64,000 nt of DNA from contig SIAJ01000007.1 in assembly GCA_009691845.1 (NCBI GenBank), positions 46,565-110,564 on the forward strand, written 5' to 3'. Source of the stretch: Gemmataceae bacterium. Lineage in GTDB: Bacteria > Planctomycetota > Planctomycetia > Gemmatales > Gemmataceae. Of this stretch, positions 19,475 to 28,255 are shown piece by piece. Made by a program: the position numbers and the translations under genes. How positions within the stretch are numbered: position 1 is the stretch's first letter; each line of letters starts with the position of its first letter. The notes under the pieces were generated by a model. The model saw nothing but the letters and a program-made list of their open reading frames with translations. It did not search any database and was not told where the DNA came from.

Positions 19475-20401
19475 ATGTGGGCGTCTACGAGTACTAGTAA
19501 GCCAAGAGTCAAGCGAGTCGGCTTCACGCTGATCGAATTGCTCGTCGTGATCGCGATTATCGCGATCCTGATCGGGCTGTTGCTGCCAGCGGTTCAGAAA
19601 GTTCGCGAGGCGGCGAACCGAATGAAATGTTCGAACCAGCTCAAGCAAATTGGCATTGCTTCACACAATTACCAGAGTACGAACAATCGGCTGCCCATTG
19701 GCACGTACGGTGACCCTCCAGGTAACATGGCCAGTTTCACGTACCAGTATCTGAGTTCCCTTGTAATGTTGTTCCCCTACATGGAACAGGACAATTTGTA
19801 TCGCACCATGACGGTGTACGATGATCCAAGCAGGGTCGCGACTCCGTGGTATGCTCTCGGCAACAATTGGAACGCTGCTCAAAATACGATTAAGAGCCTC
19901 CTTTGCCCTTCGGACAACGCCCCTACCCGAAAGAATTGTTTCGTCTGGATGAATCCCGTCCCGGGAACAATGTACGGTTACTACTTCGCGGCTGGTGGCG
20001 GTGGCGACAACCTCGGCCGCACGAACTATACGGGCGTCGGTGGATACCTCGGTTGTGTGCCCAACTATCCTTACCCCGGCTTGATGGTGACTCAAACTGA
20101 TCGCAGCATCGCCACAATTCCTGATGGCTCGTCAAACGTTTTAATGTTCGGTGAGGTAATTGGGGATACGCGAACTGGCGGGACATACTCGTACAGTTGG
20201 ATGGTTGGTTATCTCGCGACGGCTTGGGGCATTAGCGATACTTCTAACTGGTACATGTTCGGCGGCAAGCACAGTGGTGTAATCAATTTCTGTCTTGGCG
20301 ATGGCGCGATTCGTGCCATCCGGACGAATGTGGATGCTAACGCTTACATCTACGCCACTGGCTTCGACGATGGCGTGGTGTTCGCAACAAGTGAACTTTA
20401 G
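19475..20401 (+). CDS. DUF1559 prepilin-like protein
   Basis: 308 residues. The N-terminus has a type II/IV pseudopilin cleavage signal: basic residues, then GFTLIELLVVIAIIAILIG, with processing expected before F and E at +5. It is followed by LLPAVQKVREAANRMKCSNQLKQIG, the diagnostic start of DUF1559 (SBP_bac_10). The C-terminus has the family's H-x-G-x-x-N-F-C-L-G-D-G segment (KHSGVINFCLGDGAIRAI). Planctomycetes carry many paralogues, thought to be exported via type II/IV-pilus-like machinery. Two small lipoprotein genes follow on the same strand, a usual companion arrangement. Confidence 0.95.
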   Translation: MWASTSTSKPRVKRVGFTLIELLVVIAIIAILIGLLLPAVQKVREAANRMKCSNQLKQIGIASHNYQSTNNRLPIGTYGDPPGNMASFTYQYLSSLVMLFPYMEQDNLYRTMTVYDDPSRVATPWYALGNNWNAAQNTIKSLLCPSDNAPTRKNCFVWMNPVPGTMYGYYFAAGGGGDNLGRTNYTGVGGYLGCVPNYPYPGLMVTQTDRSIATIPDGSSNVLMFGEVIGDTRTGGTYSYSWMVGYLATAWGISDTSNWYMFGGKHSGVINFCLGDGAIRAIRTNVDANAYIYATGFDDGVVFATSEL

Positions 20402-20491
20402 GCTCGACTGTTGTTTGCAGACCTCCGTCTTGTGTCGGGAACCCGGGTTCCCGACTCCCGACTGGGGTTTGTCTTTACCTTGGAACTCACC

Positions 20492-20635
20492 ATGCGAATT
20501 TTCATGAGTCTGGTTCTTCTTCTCTCCATCACGATGATGGGGTGCAAGGAAGATAAGTCTGCTCAGCCGCCGAAGGAATACGCACCCATGCCGGGCAAAG
20601 GACCCGTTGGTGCAAGTGCCCCGACTGCCAAGTGA
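20492..20635 (+). CDS. Small lipoprotein
   Basis: 47 residues: MRIFMSLVLLLSITMMGCKED…, a type II signal peptide ending in a lipobox-like MMGC, followed by a short proline-rich tail. It lies 90 bases after the DUF1559 gene. No conserved domain. Small lipoproteins next to DUF1559 genes recur in planctomycetes; the role is unknown. Confidence 0.7.
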   Translation: MRIFMSLVLLLSITMMGCKEDKSAQPPKEYAPMPGKGPVGASAPTAK

Positions 20636-20797
20636 ACGAAGGGCACAGGCGGGTTTCGCTCAAGCTTTGCTTCGCAGCGTGACCCGACTGGCTCGAGCCT
20701 GGATTTGGCTTCTGCCATCAGGCGGATGGTTCCAGTACCCATCTGGCACCATTGCGTTATCGGCTACCTTCCTACCCCTTGTTTCGAGGAGACCACA

Positions 20798-20965
20798 ATG
20801 AGAAAGCTGTTGATGCTGTCCGTTCTTGGAGCCATCGTTTCCATGTCGATTGGCTGCGGCGACAAAAAAACAATGGCATCCGGCGACAGCGGCGGCGGCG
20901 GTGCCAACACGAAGAGTGGCCCGGTTGCGCCTCCCCCGCTTCCACCACCCCCTCCAGGTAGATAA
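20798..20965 (+). CDS. Small Gly/Pro-rich lipoprotein
   Basis: 55 residues starting MRKLLMLSVLGAIVSMSIGCGDKK, with lipobox SIGC and a low-complexity tail (SGGGGANTKSG, then a run of prolines). CGAGGAGA precedes the ATG by about 7 bases. A strong hairpin terminator follows at 20980. Probably an envelope lipoprotein; function unknown. Confidence 0.7.
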   Translation: MRKLLMLSVLGAIVSMSIGCGDKKTMASGDSGGGGANTKSGPVAPPPLPPPPPGR

Positions 20966-20979
20966 GTCCTTTATCGCGG

Positions 20980-21008
20980 GCCCGGTCATCTCGACCGGGC
21001 TTCCGCGT
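20980..21008 (+). terminator. Hairpin terminator after the lipoprotein gene
   Basis: An 8-base perfect stem (GCCCGGTC / GACCGGGC) with a 5-base loop, 15 bases after the lipoprotein stop. The T-tract is weak (TTCCGCGTTT), so termination efficiency is uncertain. Confidence 0.65.
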
Positions 21009-21167
21009 TTGACCCAGATTCGCCACATTTCTTGAGCCTACGAGCCTTCTCAATCCTCCGCACATTCCCTGAACTCGCCCAGATTTGCTTCAACCCAAAC
21101 TCTCAAAAACTCGATCCCTTCCGAGACACCCCTTCCTTCGTGCATTGCGCGAACTGGGAAACTCGGC

Positions 21168-21947
21168 ATGGCACGTATTCGCATCCTCGCTTTCCTGCTC
21201 GCCGCCATCGTCGGTTGTCGATCCACTTACCCATCTGCAAACAAAGAAGAGACGAGCCCCGAACGCACCGAGGGGAAAACCACTCGTTCGGACCTCTCCA
21301 CGGCGAATGAAGCCAAAACGCAGAAACCTGCTCCCGTACTCGCCGAGGCGAAAGATCCCGAGCCGATCGCCTTGGCTCTTGATTGCCTGGATCGGGGCGA
21401 GGACGAGGCAGCCGCTCGGCACCTGAAAGTCCATGTCACTCGCCACGCGGATCAGGTCGTGTTTCGTGCCCAACTAGCGGAACTGCTGTTGCGTTTGAAC
21501 CGATTCGCCGAAGCCGAGTCCGAATTTGAAGCCGCAATCGCCTCCACGCAAGCCGGTCCGCCGACGGCAAAGAATCGCCTGGTCCACTATCACACGCGTC
21601 TGATGGAAATCGCCCGCGAACGTGAGGATGAGTATTCCGAGTTCCTCCATCGCGGTATCGGCCTGCACCTGGTGGCCTGTCAACTTGCAGGTCGAGGTGA
21701 TCCCGGCGATGTGGAACGCCTCCTTTGCAAGGCCGCCACCGCTCTGAAGGAGGCTCAAACGAAGCGCCCGGAGGATGCTCGCGCTGCCTGGTATCTCTAC
21801 CGCGTGTGGTCGCAACTGGATCAGCCGCGCCCGGCAGAAAACGCTCTACGGCAAGCCATCGCTGCGGCCCCCTTCTCCAAGCTCACTCCGATGGAAGCGC
21901 GTGAGTTGGGACTCGTCAGCCTGGCAACAGATCGTGTTTTGAAGTAA
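21168..21947 (+). CDS. TPR-like lipoprotein
   Basis: 259 residues. The signal sequence ends in a lipobox (AFLLAAIVGC). A charged low-complexity linker follows (residues 20–65), then helical repeats resembling tetratricopeptide repeats (HADQVVFRAQLAELLLRLNR, FAEAESEFEAAIAS, ARAAWYLYRVWSQLDQPRPAENALRQAIAAAP). Probably an outer- or inner-membrane-anchored scaffold. No close functional assignment is possible. Confidence 0.7.
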   Translation: MARIRILAFLLAAIVGCRSTYPSANKEETSPERTEGKTTRSDLSTANEAKTQKPAPVLAEAKDPEPIALALDCLDRGEDEAAARHLKVHVTRHADQVVFRAQLAELLLRLNRFAEAESEFEAAIASTQAGPPTAKNRLVHYHTRLMEIAREREDEYSEFLHRGIGLHLVACQLAGRGDPGDVERLLCKAATALKEAQTKRPEDARAAWYLYRVWSQLDQPRPAENALRQAIAAAPFSKLTPMEARELGLVSLATDRVLK

Positions 21948-21965
21948 GCCACTGCCTCGTCCCTT

Positions 21966-22862
21966 GTGAATCGAGTATCATCTCCTCACGCCAATCACTC
22001 GCGGGTTTGCCGTTTGGACACCACAATCATTTTCATCGGCTCCGGCTGCCTCGTCTGCCTCATGCCGCTGGCCGTCTATTGCCTCTACCTGTCCCATCTC
22101 AACGGACGGAGCACGCCGACATTGATTGCCGGGTCTTGGGATTTTGGCGCGCTTTTGCTGGGACTCTCGGGCTTCCTCGTGCTTTCTGGCCCCCTGTTCA
22201 TCACGCTGATCAACTCGACCTGGCGGGCCTTGGCCTACGGCGGCTGGGCGAATCTCAGGTCCATCGGCCGTGGCGAAGCCCTGGCCGGGACGATCATGGC
22301 GACGGGATATTTCTTGATCCTCCTGGGCCTCATCCCATTGCTAGTTCGCTCACGAAGGCGGGTGACCGCGATCTACAACGTGAACGTGGCCACGGTCGAG
22401 CCTGCTCTGGTCGGAGTGTTGGATGACCTCGGCTATCCCTGGAAACGAGAGCAAGGAGCACTGCTGATTGGGCCGAAGCCTGGTGGTCTCCAGATTTGGG
22501 AGGGCGAGGCTTCTGCCGAGCCTGCGCACGTGGCTCGGCAGGAGCCTCGTCCTCCCAAGATCGCACACTGGCAAATCCCGACGGACACGACCACCTTCTC
22601 GTCGGAGTTCCCTTACCAGACAGCGACCGTTCGTATCGACCAGTTCCCGGCCACGGGACATGCAACATTGAAATGGAGCGAAGGCTGGCGGGGCGTGCGA
22701 CCGGAAGTTGAGCCCGTGCTCTTCAAGGCCCTGACAGCTCACTCGTCCTCGAAAAGCAGCGTCGCCAGTTGGACCTTCACGGCCGCACTCGCAATCATGA
22801 TCGTGATGCTACTCTGGCTGGTCGTGCTGATTTTTCTGATGATGACGCCGGCGCCGCGATGA
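21966..22862 (+). CDS. Hypothetical membrane protein with an internal repeat
   Basis: Up to 298 residues from GTG at 21966; the true start may be further in. Three to four hydrophobic segments occur in the first 125 residues and one at the C-terminus (WTFTAALAIMIVMLLWLVVLIF). Residues about 178–197 (EGEASAEPAHVARQEPRPPK) are the in-frame translation of a dispersed palindromic DNA repeat, so the repeat has been inserted into, or co-opted by, this gene without breaking the frame. No domain was recognised. Confidence 0.55.
   Translation: MNRVSSPHANHSRVCRLDTTIIFIGSGCLVCLMPLAVYCLYLSHLNGRSTPTLIAGSWDFGALLLGLSGFLVLSGPLFITLINSTWRALAYGGWANLRSIGRGEALAGTIMATGYFLILLGLIPLLVRSRRRVTAIYNVNVATVEPALVGVLDDLGYPWKREQGALLIGPKPGGLQIWEGEASAEPAHVARQEPRPPKIAHWQIPTDTTTFSSEFPYQTATVRIDQFPATGHATLKWSEGWRGVRPEVEPVLFKALTAHSSSKSSVASWTFTAALAIMIVMLLWLVVLIFLMMTPAPR
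22498..22556. repeat. Dispersed GC-rich palindromic repeat, copy 3 (intragenic)
   Basis: Two inverted copies of the GAGGCTYCTGCCGAGCC element, 25 bases each (22498–22522 and 22532–22556) around a 9-base loop, with about two mismatches between arms. The whole element is in frame inside the membrane protein gene. Confidence 0.9.
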
Positions 22863-23053
22863 GACGATTGTGACGATTCGACCGGAGGCTCGTTCTACAA
22901 CCGACGTGCAGGCTACTCGAGCGGGCCTTGTGCTGTTCCCGTCACTTTTGAGCGACGATCGCTTCCCTCGCCATCCGATTCTTCTTGGGCAATGAGGCCA
23001 AAATTGGCTGGGCGTTCCCCCGTGTCGCCGGCCTGGTGAAAGGAATTCCCCCC

Positions 23054-23410
23054 ATGAAACGATTGTTGCTCGCGTTCGCGGCCATCGCCGCTGTCGGGTT
23101 GAGCGCCGAACCGGCACTGGCTCAAGGCCCGCCGCCGGGCTTCGCTCCTGGCCCAGTTGCACAGGCCGGCTCGGGCGAGCACATGTACGGTGGGCATGCC
23201 CACGGTGTCCCCATGGGTGGCCCTGGCAGGTATGGCATGGGAGGCACCGGGTTCTTGAGCCGCCTCTTCACCAACCATACGCAAGGAACCCGCCAACAAC
23301 GCACGCGCAATGCCCAGATGTTGCCGACGGCACAGGGTGGCACGCTCGTCTTCCCGCAGAATCCATTCGTACGCAGCCCACGTGACTTCTTCATGTGGGA
23401 TGAGAAGTAA
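23054..23410 (+). CDS. Small secreted Gly/His-rich protein
   Basis: 118 residues from MKRLLLAFAAIAAVGLSAEPALA, a textbook Sec signal peptide. The start is chosen over 22985 because of the signal and the AAAGGAA upstream. The mature part is rich in Gly, Pro and His (HMYGGHAHGVPMGGPGRYG), then FVRSPRDFFMWDEK at the C-terminus. Similar short proteins are common in Gemmata-like genomes. Function unknown. Confidence 0.7.
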   Translation: MKRLLLAFAAIAAVGLSAEPALAQGPPPGFAPGPVAQAGSGEHMYGGHAHGVPMGGPGRYGMGGTGFLSRLFTNHTQGTRQQRTRNAQMLPTAQGGTLVFPQNPFVRSPRDFFMWDEK

Positions 23411-23557
23411 GCTGTTGCGAGTTTCAAGTTTCGAAGGACCTGGAATCTTGAAACGCGCAAGCGTTTACCACGAACGGTCAACGGGGGAAAAGTGCGTGCC
23501 GACCATGTATTACCTTAACGCTCGGCGAGAGTTTCTGGGCGTGCCGGAAGCATGATC

Positions 23558-23610
23558 GTAGCCCGCACACTCCCGGTGCGGGTAGTCGGCACACCAAGTG
23601 TGCCGACTAC
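23558..23610. repeat. Palindromic repeat (TAGTCCGCACAC family), copy B
   Basis: A diverged copy of the element at 17840–17892: two inverted units (CCGCACACTCCCGGTGCGGG and TCGGCACACCAAGTGTGCCGA). Its terminal TAG, read on the minus strand, is the stop codon of the M2 peptidase gene. Confidence 0.75.
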
Positions 23611-25313
23611 TTTGCGGCAAAATCCGCGGCGAATGCCTTGGGGGACAGTTCGCTACCAGTCGCGAACTTGGTCAGCCCGCGCCAGTCGAGGGTCTTGCCC
23701 GGCTCGAATACTCGCTTCTTCATGAACTCCCCAACCTTCGGTTCGCCCACGTAAATTACCGTTCGCGGATCGGCCCCCTTGTAAACTTCCTTCGCAATCG
23801 TGGCATGAACCTGCGAGGCGAACAACTGGCCCATCATGTAGTTGTGGTAGTAGACCGGCGCGGAGCAGATGTGAATCTTGCTCGCGAAGTCCGGAGCGTT
23901 CCGGCCAACAGGACGCTTCAGTGCCTGATATTGTTCAACCAGATCCCACCATAGCTTGTTCAAATCCTGGTCCGGCCTCTCGTACATCTCCTTTTCGAAC
24001 CGCAGCATCACCTGGCACCAACGTGAAAAGATCAACAACTGGTTCTGCCGAACTTTCTCGGCAGCCGCATCGAACTTCGTGGGGTCGTTGACCTTCACGC
24101 CCATCTTTTCGAGCCAGGCCCGCGACTTGCTGAAGCGTTCGAACTGCATGGCCACCCCTTCGGTGCTGAGGATATGCGCCTCGCCGCGAAGGACATAGGT
24201 GACGGTCTGGGGAATGTTCTTCGAGCTGTACACGGCGTGGCCCAGTTCATGCAGCATTGTGCCCATCCAGTACTCGTTGTTCACGATGTTCGCCAGCACA
24301 CGCACGTCTCCTTCCCGATCGATGTCCGTGCAGAACGCGTGCGGCGACTTGCCTTTCTTCTCGTACAAATCGCTGCGTGCCAGTACCGCATCAATCGGAA
24401 GACCGATGCCTCTGTAGAACTCGGCACATAATTTCAGAATGTCCGCCTTGGCAAACGGCTCATCGAGGTTGGCGTCAAAAACGGCTGGCGACTCCTGGAA
24501 GAACGGGTCGTGGTAGTCCCAGGGCATCAGATTCTCGGGCTTCTTGCCGACAGTGGCCGCAAGCTTCTGATCGACCTCCGCCTTGGCCTTCAGGAATGGC
24601 TCACGAGTCAATTTGTCGAGATCGTCGAACAACCGGATCAACTCGTCTCCGTCCTGCTCGCTCAAGAACAGCATGAGGGCATGGAAGTTCTTGAAGCCGA
24701 GTTGCTTGGCCATCTCGTTCCGGAGGGTCACAAGTTCCTTGAGGTCCTTCTCGACATCGGCACCAACGCCTTTGCTCGCTTCCCAAACGGCCTGGCGTCG
24801 CCTGCTATCACTGGATTTCTTGAGAACTTCACGAACCGCGCTGTCGGACATTTCCTTGCCGTCCACCTTGGCCCGAAACACGTTGAACTTCTGCTCGACC
24901 GCGTTGGCCTTGGAGGTGATCTTCTTCAGCAGCGCGGGGTCGACCTGCTTTTCGAGGTACATCAGATACAGCACGTCGATGGCACGTGCGATGACCTTGT
25001 CCTCGACTTCGCCTTTATCCTTGAGTTGCTTGATCGCTTTCAGTTCCGCGAAATGCGCTTTGCTGGACAGGGCCTCGTCGATCTTGTTTTGCGCGTCTTC
25101 TTTTTTCTTGAAGTCCTCGTCCTTGCCGGTGATGTTGGCGTTCCACCACGCCAGGCCGGCGGAGACATCAAGCGGCCGAAGGCGTGACTCATGCCCGGCC
25201 AGGAACTTCTTGGCCCGCTCGGTCGCTTCGGGGCTGGCGGACGCGGGTGTGTTGGTGATCATGAGGAGAATTCCAACTCCGAACAGGACCAGAAAAATGC
25301 GAGACGGAAGCAT
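23607..25313 (-). CDS. M2-family zinc peptidyl-dipeptidase, secreted
   Basis: 568 residues from MLPSRIFLVLFGVGILL (signal peptide), with GGAG upstream; the ORF could extend eight residues. The gluzincin site is intact: H355-E-L-G-H359 in TMLHELGHAVYSS and the third ligand E385 in LSTEGVAM. The largely helical architecture and size fit peptidase family M2 (angiotensin-converting-enzyme-like peptidyl-dipeptidases), which remove C-terminal dipeptides. Probably periplasmic, for peptide nutrition or turnover. M3-type oligopeptidases are the main alternative. Confidence 0.85.
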   Translation of the reverse strand: MLPSRIFLVLFGVGILLMITNTPASASPEATERAKKFLAGHESRLRPLDVSAGLAWWNANITGKDEDFKKKEDAQNKIDEALSSKAHFAELKAIKQLKDKGEVEDKVIARAIDVLYLMYLEKQVDPALLKKITSKANAVEQKFNVFRAKVDGKEMSDSAVREVLKKSSDSRRRQAVWEASKGVGADVEKDLKELVTLRNEMAKQLGFKNFHALMLFLSEQDGDELIRLFDDLDKLTREPFLKAKAEVDQKLAATVGKKPENLMPWDYHDPFFQESPAVFDANLDEPFAKADILKLCAEFYRGIGLPIDAVLARSDLYEKKGKSPHAFCTDIDREGDVRVLANIVNNEYWMGTMLHELGHAVYSSKNIPQTVTYVLRGEAHILSTEGVAMQFERFSKSRAWLEKMGVKVNDPTKFDAAAEKVRQNQLLIFSRWCQVMLRFEKEMYERPDQDLNKLWWDLVEQYQALKRPVGRNAPDFASKIHICSAPVYYHNYMMGQLFASQVHATIAKEVYKGADPRTVIYVGEPKVGEFMKKRVFEPGKTLDWRGLTKFATGSELSPKAFAADFAAK

Positions 25314-25357
25314 CGAACAACTCCGGTAATTTGACACGATTCACGGTATGAACCAAT

Positions 25358-25382
25358 CAGGTTGATCCTGTTCATCCTGTCC
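25358..25382. repeat. ATCCTGTTCATCCTGTC micro-repeat
   Basis: A short tandem-like sequence with a period of about nine bases (GATCCTGTTCATCCTGTCC), situated between two minus-strand genes. Similar ATCCTGTTMATCCTGTC strings are known as dispersed elements in several unrelated bacterial genomes. It might fold weakly. Confidence 0.55.
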
Positions 25383-25387
25383 AATTA

Positions 25388-26287
25388 TTACGTCGAGTAA
25401 ACCCACTTCCCCAGCAGGAGTGCCGGCGGAAGGAGCAGCACCAACAGCAGGCCCCAGGAGCCGACGAAAACGCTGGCCATTAACGCATCGAGCACGACCA
25501 ATCCGAAGATCGATCGCTTGACCCCGGCCTGCACGCGTTCCGGCGTCGGCTTGCGAATCGCGGCCAGCACCGGCCCGCCCACCCAGAATCCTGCCAGCAC
25601 GAGCAGATAGGGGAAGTAGACCGAACTGGTGCCCGGCGGAACTCGCGTGGCCACCGCCAAGGCCAGCAAAGCAGCGACCAGCATCACGATGGCGGCCCGT
25701 ACCAGGACTTTGGCATCGCTGCGTTTTTCCTCCGTGCGGGCAAACCACGTCACTCCAACAATGTATACGCCCACGGCCAGTGCGAGATGTACCCGTGTGA
25801 TTGATGGCAAAGCGACAGTATCCGCGAGCGATAGCCCGAGCAGAACATTGAAGAACCGACAGAGGGCCATCCCGATCGGCCCGAACGGAGTGCGCTTGAT
25901 CCGTGCATCGTAGGCAAGAATTGCCGCGACTAGCGCCAGGCCGATCATCGCTCCGGTTCTCCCGGTGATGGCAGCACAAGTCCAGCCGACAATTAACAAA
26001 CCTAGACCAATCCCTATCGCGGTCCGGAGCGAGATCCGGCCGGAAGGGAGTGGCCGAAAGGAACGCTCGCGTTTGTCTTCCTCAAAGTCGAAGTAGTCGT
26101 TCCAAACCATGCCGGCCATGTAAAGCAAGCCAGACGCAGCCAGCAACAAGGCCGCTTTCCAGGCAAACGACTCATCCACGCTCGCAGGCGAGAGTGCGAC
26201 TGTGGCACACAGTCCCAGGCCGATGTCCGCGAATGCCGTGAACACGTTCGGCAAACGCACCAGTCGAGCGAGCGTGAGCAACTTCAT
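25388..26287 (-). CDS. UbiA-family prenyltransferase (EboC-like)
   Basis: 299 residues starting MKLLTLARLVRLPNVFTAFAD; upstream ATGs exist (26308) but the family begins here. Eight or nine membrane helices. The first Asp-rich motif reads NDYFDFEEDKRERSFRPLPSG, the Mg2+/prenyl-diphosphate site; the second is the reduced YDARIKRTPFG. Such enzymes attach an isoprenoid chain to an aromatic or other acceptor in the membrane. The short form resembles EboC/chlorophyll-synthase-like proteins rather than UbiA itself. No ebo neighbours are present, so the acceptor is unknown. Confidence 0.85.
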   Translation of the reverse strand: MKLLTLARLVRLPNVFTAFADIGLGLCATVALSPASVDESFAWKAALLLAASGLLYMAGMVWNDYFDFEEDKRERSFRPLPSGRISLRTAIGIGLGLLIVGWTCAAITGRTGAMIGLALVAAILAYDARIKRTPFGPIGMALCRFFNVLLGLSLADTVALPSITRVHLALAVGVYIVGVTWFARTEEKRSDAKVLVRAAIVMLVAALLALAVATRVPPGTSSVYFPYLLVLAGFWVGGPVLAAIRKPTPERVQAGVKRSIFGLVVLDALMASVFVGSWGLLLVLLLPPALLLGKWVYST

Positions 26288-26384
26288 GGGGGTAATGTAT
26301 GCGGCCATGCCTTGGTGCGTGATTGCAGCCGCTACGATAGGACACATAAGGCATCTTGGCCCGATCGGTCCCATAGGAGCAACC

Positions 26385-27755
26385 ATGCGTGCATTGGCAA
26401 TCTTTCTGGCTCTGGCTTCACTGGCCACGGGCGCCGACCTTCGCGTTGGGGCGGCCGCGGTCGTCATCACGCCACCCGAAGGGACGCCGCTCGCGGGCTA
26501 CTACGGCTATCGTGGCACCAAGAGCGTGCTCGATGACATTCACGCGAAAGCAATCGTCCTCGAATTCGGCGAAACGAAGGTGGCTCTTGTCGTCTGCGAC
26601 CTGATTTCCTTGCCCCGACACGTTGTCACGGAAGCCCGCCGGCAGGTTGAGAAAGCCACGGGAATTCCAGGCGCGAACGTCATGATCTCCGCGACCCATA
26701 CGCACACGGGCCCGGTGCTGAACCGGGAATCCGCGCTCGACGAACTGGTCGGCGCGACGTCAGACCTGGGCAGACGTTACACGGAACGGCTGCCCGAACT
26801 CATTGCCAAGAGCGTGGCCGAGGCTCACAAGAAACTCACCCCGGTGCGTGCCTCGGCCGCGACCGGGAAAGAGGAAGGCATCAGCTTCAATCGTCGCTTT
26901 CACATGAAGGATGGCACCGTGAGCTGGAACCCGGCCAAGCGACATCCGGACATCGTGAAACCTGCCGGGCCGATCGACCCGGAGGTGGGTGTGCTGTACT
27001 TCGATACGCCGAAGAATACACCCGTGGCCACCTATGTGAACTTCGCCCTGCATCCGGACACGGTCGGTGGCGTAGGAGTCTCGGCAGACTATCCGGGCGT
27101 GCTAGCCAGGGTTCTCGGCGAGTATCGCGGGCCGGAGATGGTGACCGTGTTTGCCAACGGCTGTTGTGGGAACATCAACCATCGCGACATTCAATGGCTC
27201 GACGGGCAGAAGGGGACGAGGGAAGCCCACCGCATCGGCACGCTGTTGGCAGCGAGCGTTCTCCGCACCACACGCGAATTGAAGCCACTGACAACGGATT
27301 CCTTGCGAGTGAAGAGCGAGATGGTGAAGTTGCCGCTCCCGAAAATCACCGAGGCCGACATCGCGGCCGCGAAGGAGACGGTAAAGGTTGTGAAGGATCA
27401 GAAGACGAAGTTCCAGGATAAAGTAAAAGCGTATCAGGTGCTGGACGTGGCGGCCCGCAACGGTAAACCCTGGGAAGTCGAGGTTCAAGTGATCGCACTC
27501 GGCGATCAAGTCGCGTGGGTGTCGCTGCCGGGAGAGATTTTTGTCGAACTGGGCTTGGCAATCAAGAAAGGGTCGCCGTTCGCGTTCACGCACATCGCGG
27601 AATTGGCCAACGGTTCGATTGGCTACGTTCCAGACAAGCCGGCGTATAGCCAAGGAAACTACGAGGTGATCAGCGCACGGTGTGCGGAGGGATCGGGAGA
27701 AATGTTGGTAGCGGCCGCGAGCCGGCTACTACAAGAAATGAAAAATGGAAAATGA
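26385..27755 (+). CDS. Neutral/alkaline ceramidase-like hydrolase, secreted
   Basis: 456 residues from MRALAIFLALASLATGA (signal peptide), with TAGGAGC upstream. Features of the neutral/alkaline non-lysosomal ceramidase family are visible: LRVGAAAVVITPPEGTPLAGY at the N-terminus, the metal-ligand segment MISATHTHTGP and FANGCCGNINHRD. Expected to hydrolyse an amide or lipid substrate in the periplasm; many planctomycete members are not proven ceramidases. Divergent from the UbiA gene. Its last codons lie in the arm of a long hairpin. Confidence 0.85.
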   Translation: MRALAIFLALASLATGADLRVGAAAVVITPPEGTPLAGYYGYRGTKSVLDDIHAKAIVLEFGETKVALVVCDLISLPRHVVTEARRQVEKATGIPGANVMISATHTHTGPVLNRESALDELVGATSDLGRRYTERLPELIAKSVAEAHKKLTPVRASAATGKEEGISFNRRFHMKDGTVSWNPAKRHPDIVKPAGPIDPEVGVLYFDTPKNTPVATYVNFALHPDTVGGVGVSADYPGVLARVLGEYRGPEMVTVFANGCCGNINHRDIQWLDGQKGTREAHRIGTLLAASVLRTTRELKPLTTDSLRVKSEMVKLPLPKITEADIAAAKETVKVVKDQKTKFQDKVKAYQVLDVAARNGKPWEVEVQVIALGDQVAWVSLPGEIFVELGLAIKKGSPFAFTHIAELANGSIGYVPDKPAYSQGNYEVISARCAEGSGEMLVAAASRLLQEMKNGK

Positions 27756-27815
27756 TAAATGATAAATGGAAGACCAGAACGGTCTTTCATTTATCATTTG
27801 TCATTTCGCATTTGT
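27736..27815. terminator. AT-rich micro-repeat hairpin, bidirectional terminator candidate
   Basis: A long imperfect inverted repeat built from a short unit (AAATGATAAATGATAAATG against its complement), with CGGTCT/AGACC at the tip. It lies exactly between the convergent ceramidase-like and lipoprotein genes and includes the ceramidase stop codon. Position and structure suit a bidirectional terminator. Confidence 0.65.
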
Positions 27816-27818
27816 CTC

Positions 27819-28061
27819 TTATCGTCCGCTGGGCGTCGGTCGGTCCGAAAACGTATTGGGCGTGATCTTGCTATCGTGCTCGGGGTACGAATAGCGCGAG
27901 CGGTCCCAACGCTTTTGTTCTTCGATGTCCGGGCTGAATAGCGGATCCGGAGCGCGATTGCTGCGGTCTTTATCTCTATCTTTCTGGCGGCTGGCGAACA
28001 GGCCGGTGCCTTGACAACCCGTGAGTGCCACGAGCACGGCCAGGATGAGTAGCTTACGCAT
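27819..28061 (-). CDS. Small lipoprotein
   Basis: 80 residues: MRKLLILAVLVALTGCQGTG, a type II signal peptide with lipobox ALTGC, then a highly charged tail (RQKDRDKDRSNRAPDPLFSPD). GGGGGGAGAG precedes the start. No domain; function unknown. Confidence 0.7.
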   Translation of the reverse strand: MRKLLILAVLVALTGCQGTGLFASRQKDRDKDRSNRAPDPLFSPDIEEQKRWDRSRYSYPEHDSKITPNTFSDRPTPSGR

Positions 28062-28255
28062 GAATGAATCTCTCCCCCCAACGGTTTTTCGTCCCGCTAG
28101 AGGGATTATCGCCCCCACTTTCCCAAGCTCTGGGTGATTGCGTAAAGTTTACACGCACTTTCCGGGTACGAGCCCCGCAAACACCGCATAATCGGTTCGG
28201 TCGGGCCGTCCAAAGCAATATTGTGCCACGTGCGTCGCCCCGTGGTCTGCGTGGG

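Noticed and set aside
25358..25382. Attachment site or origin of replication
   Set aside because: It is a short nine-base-period micro-repeat without dnaA boxes, recombinase or tRNA nearby.
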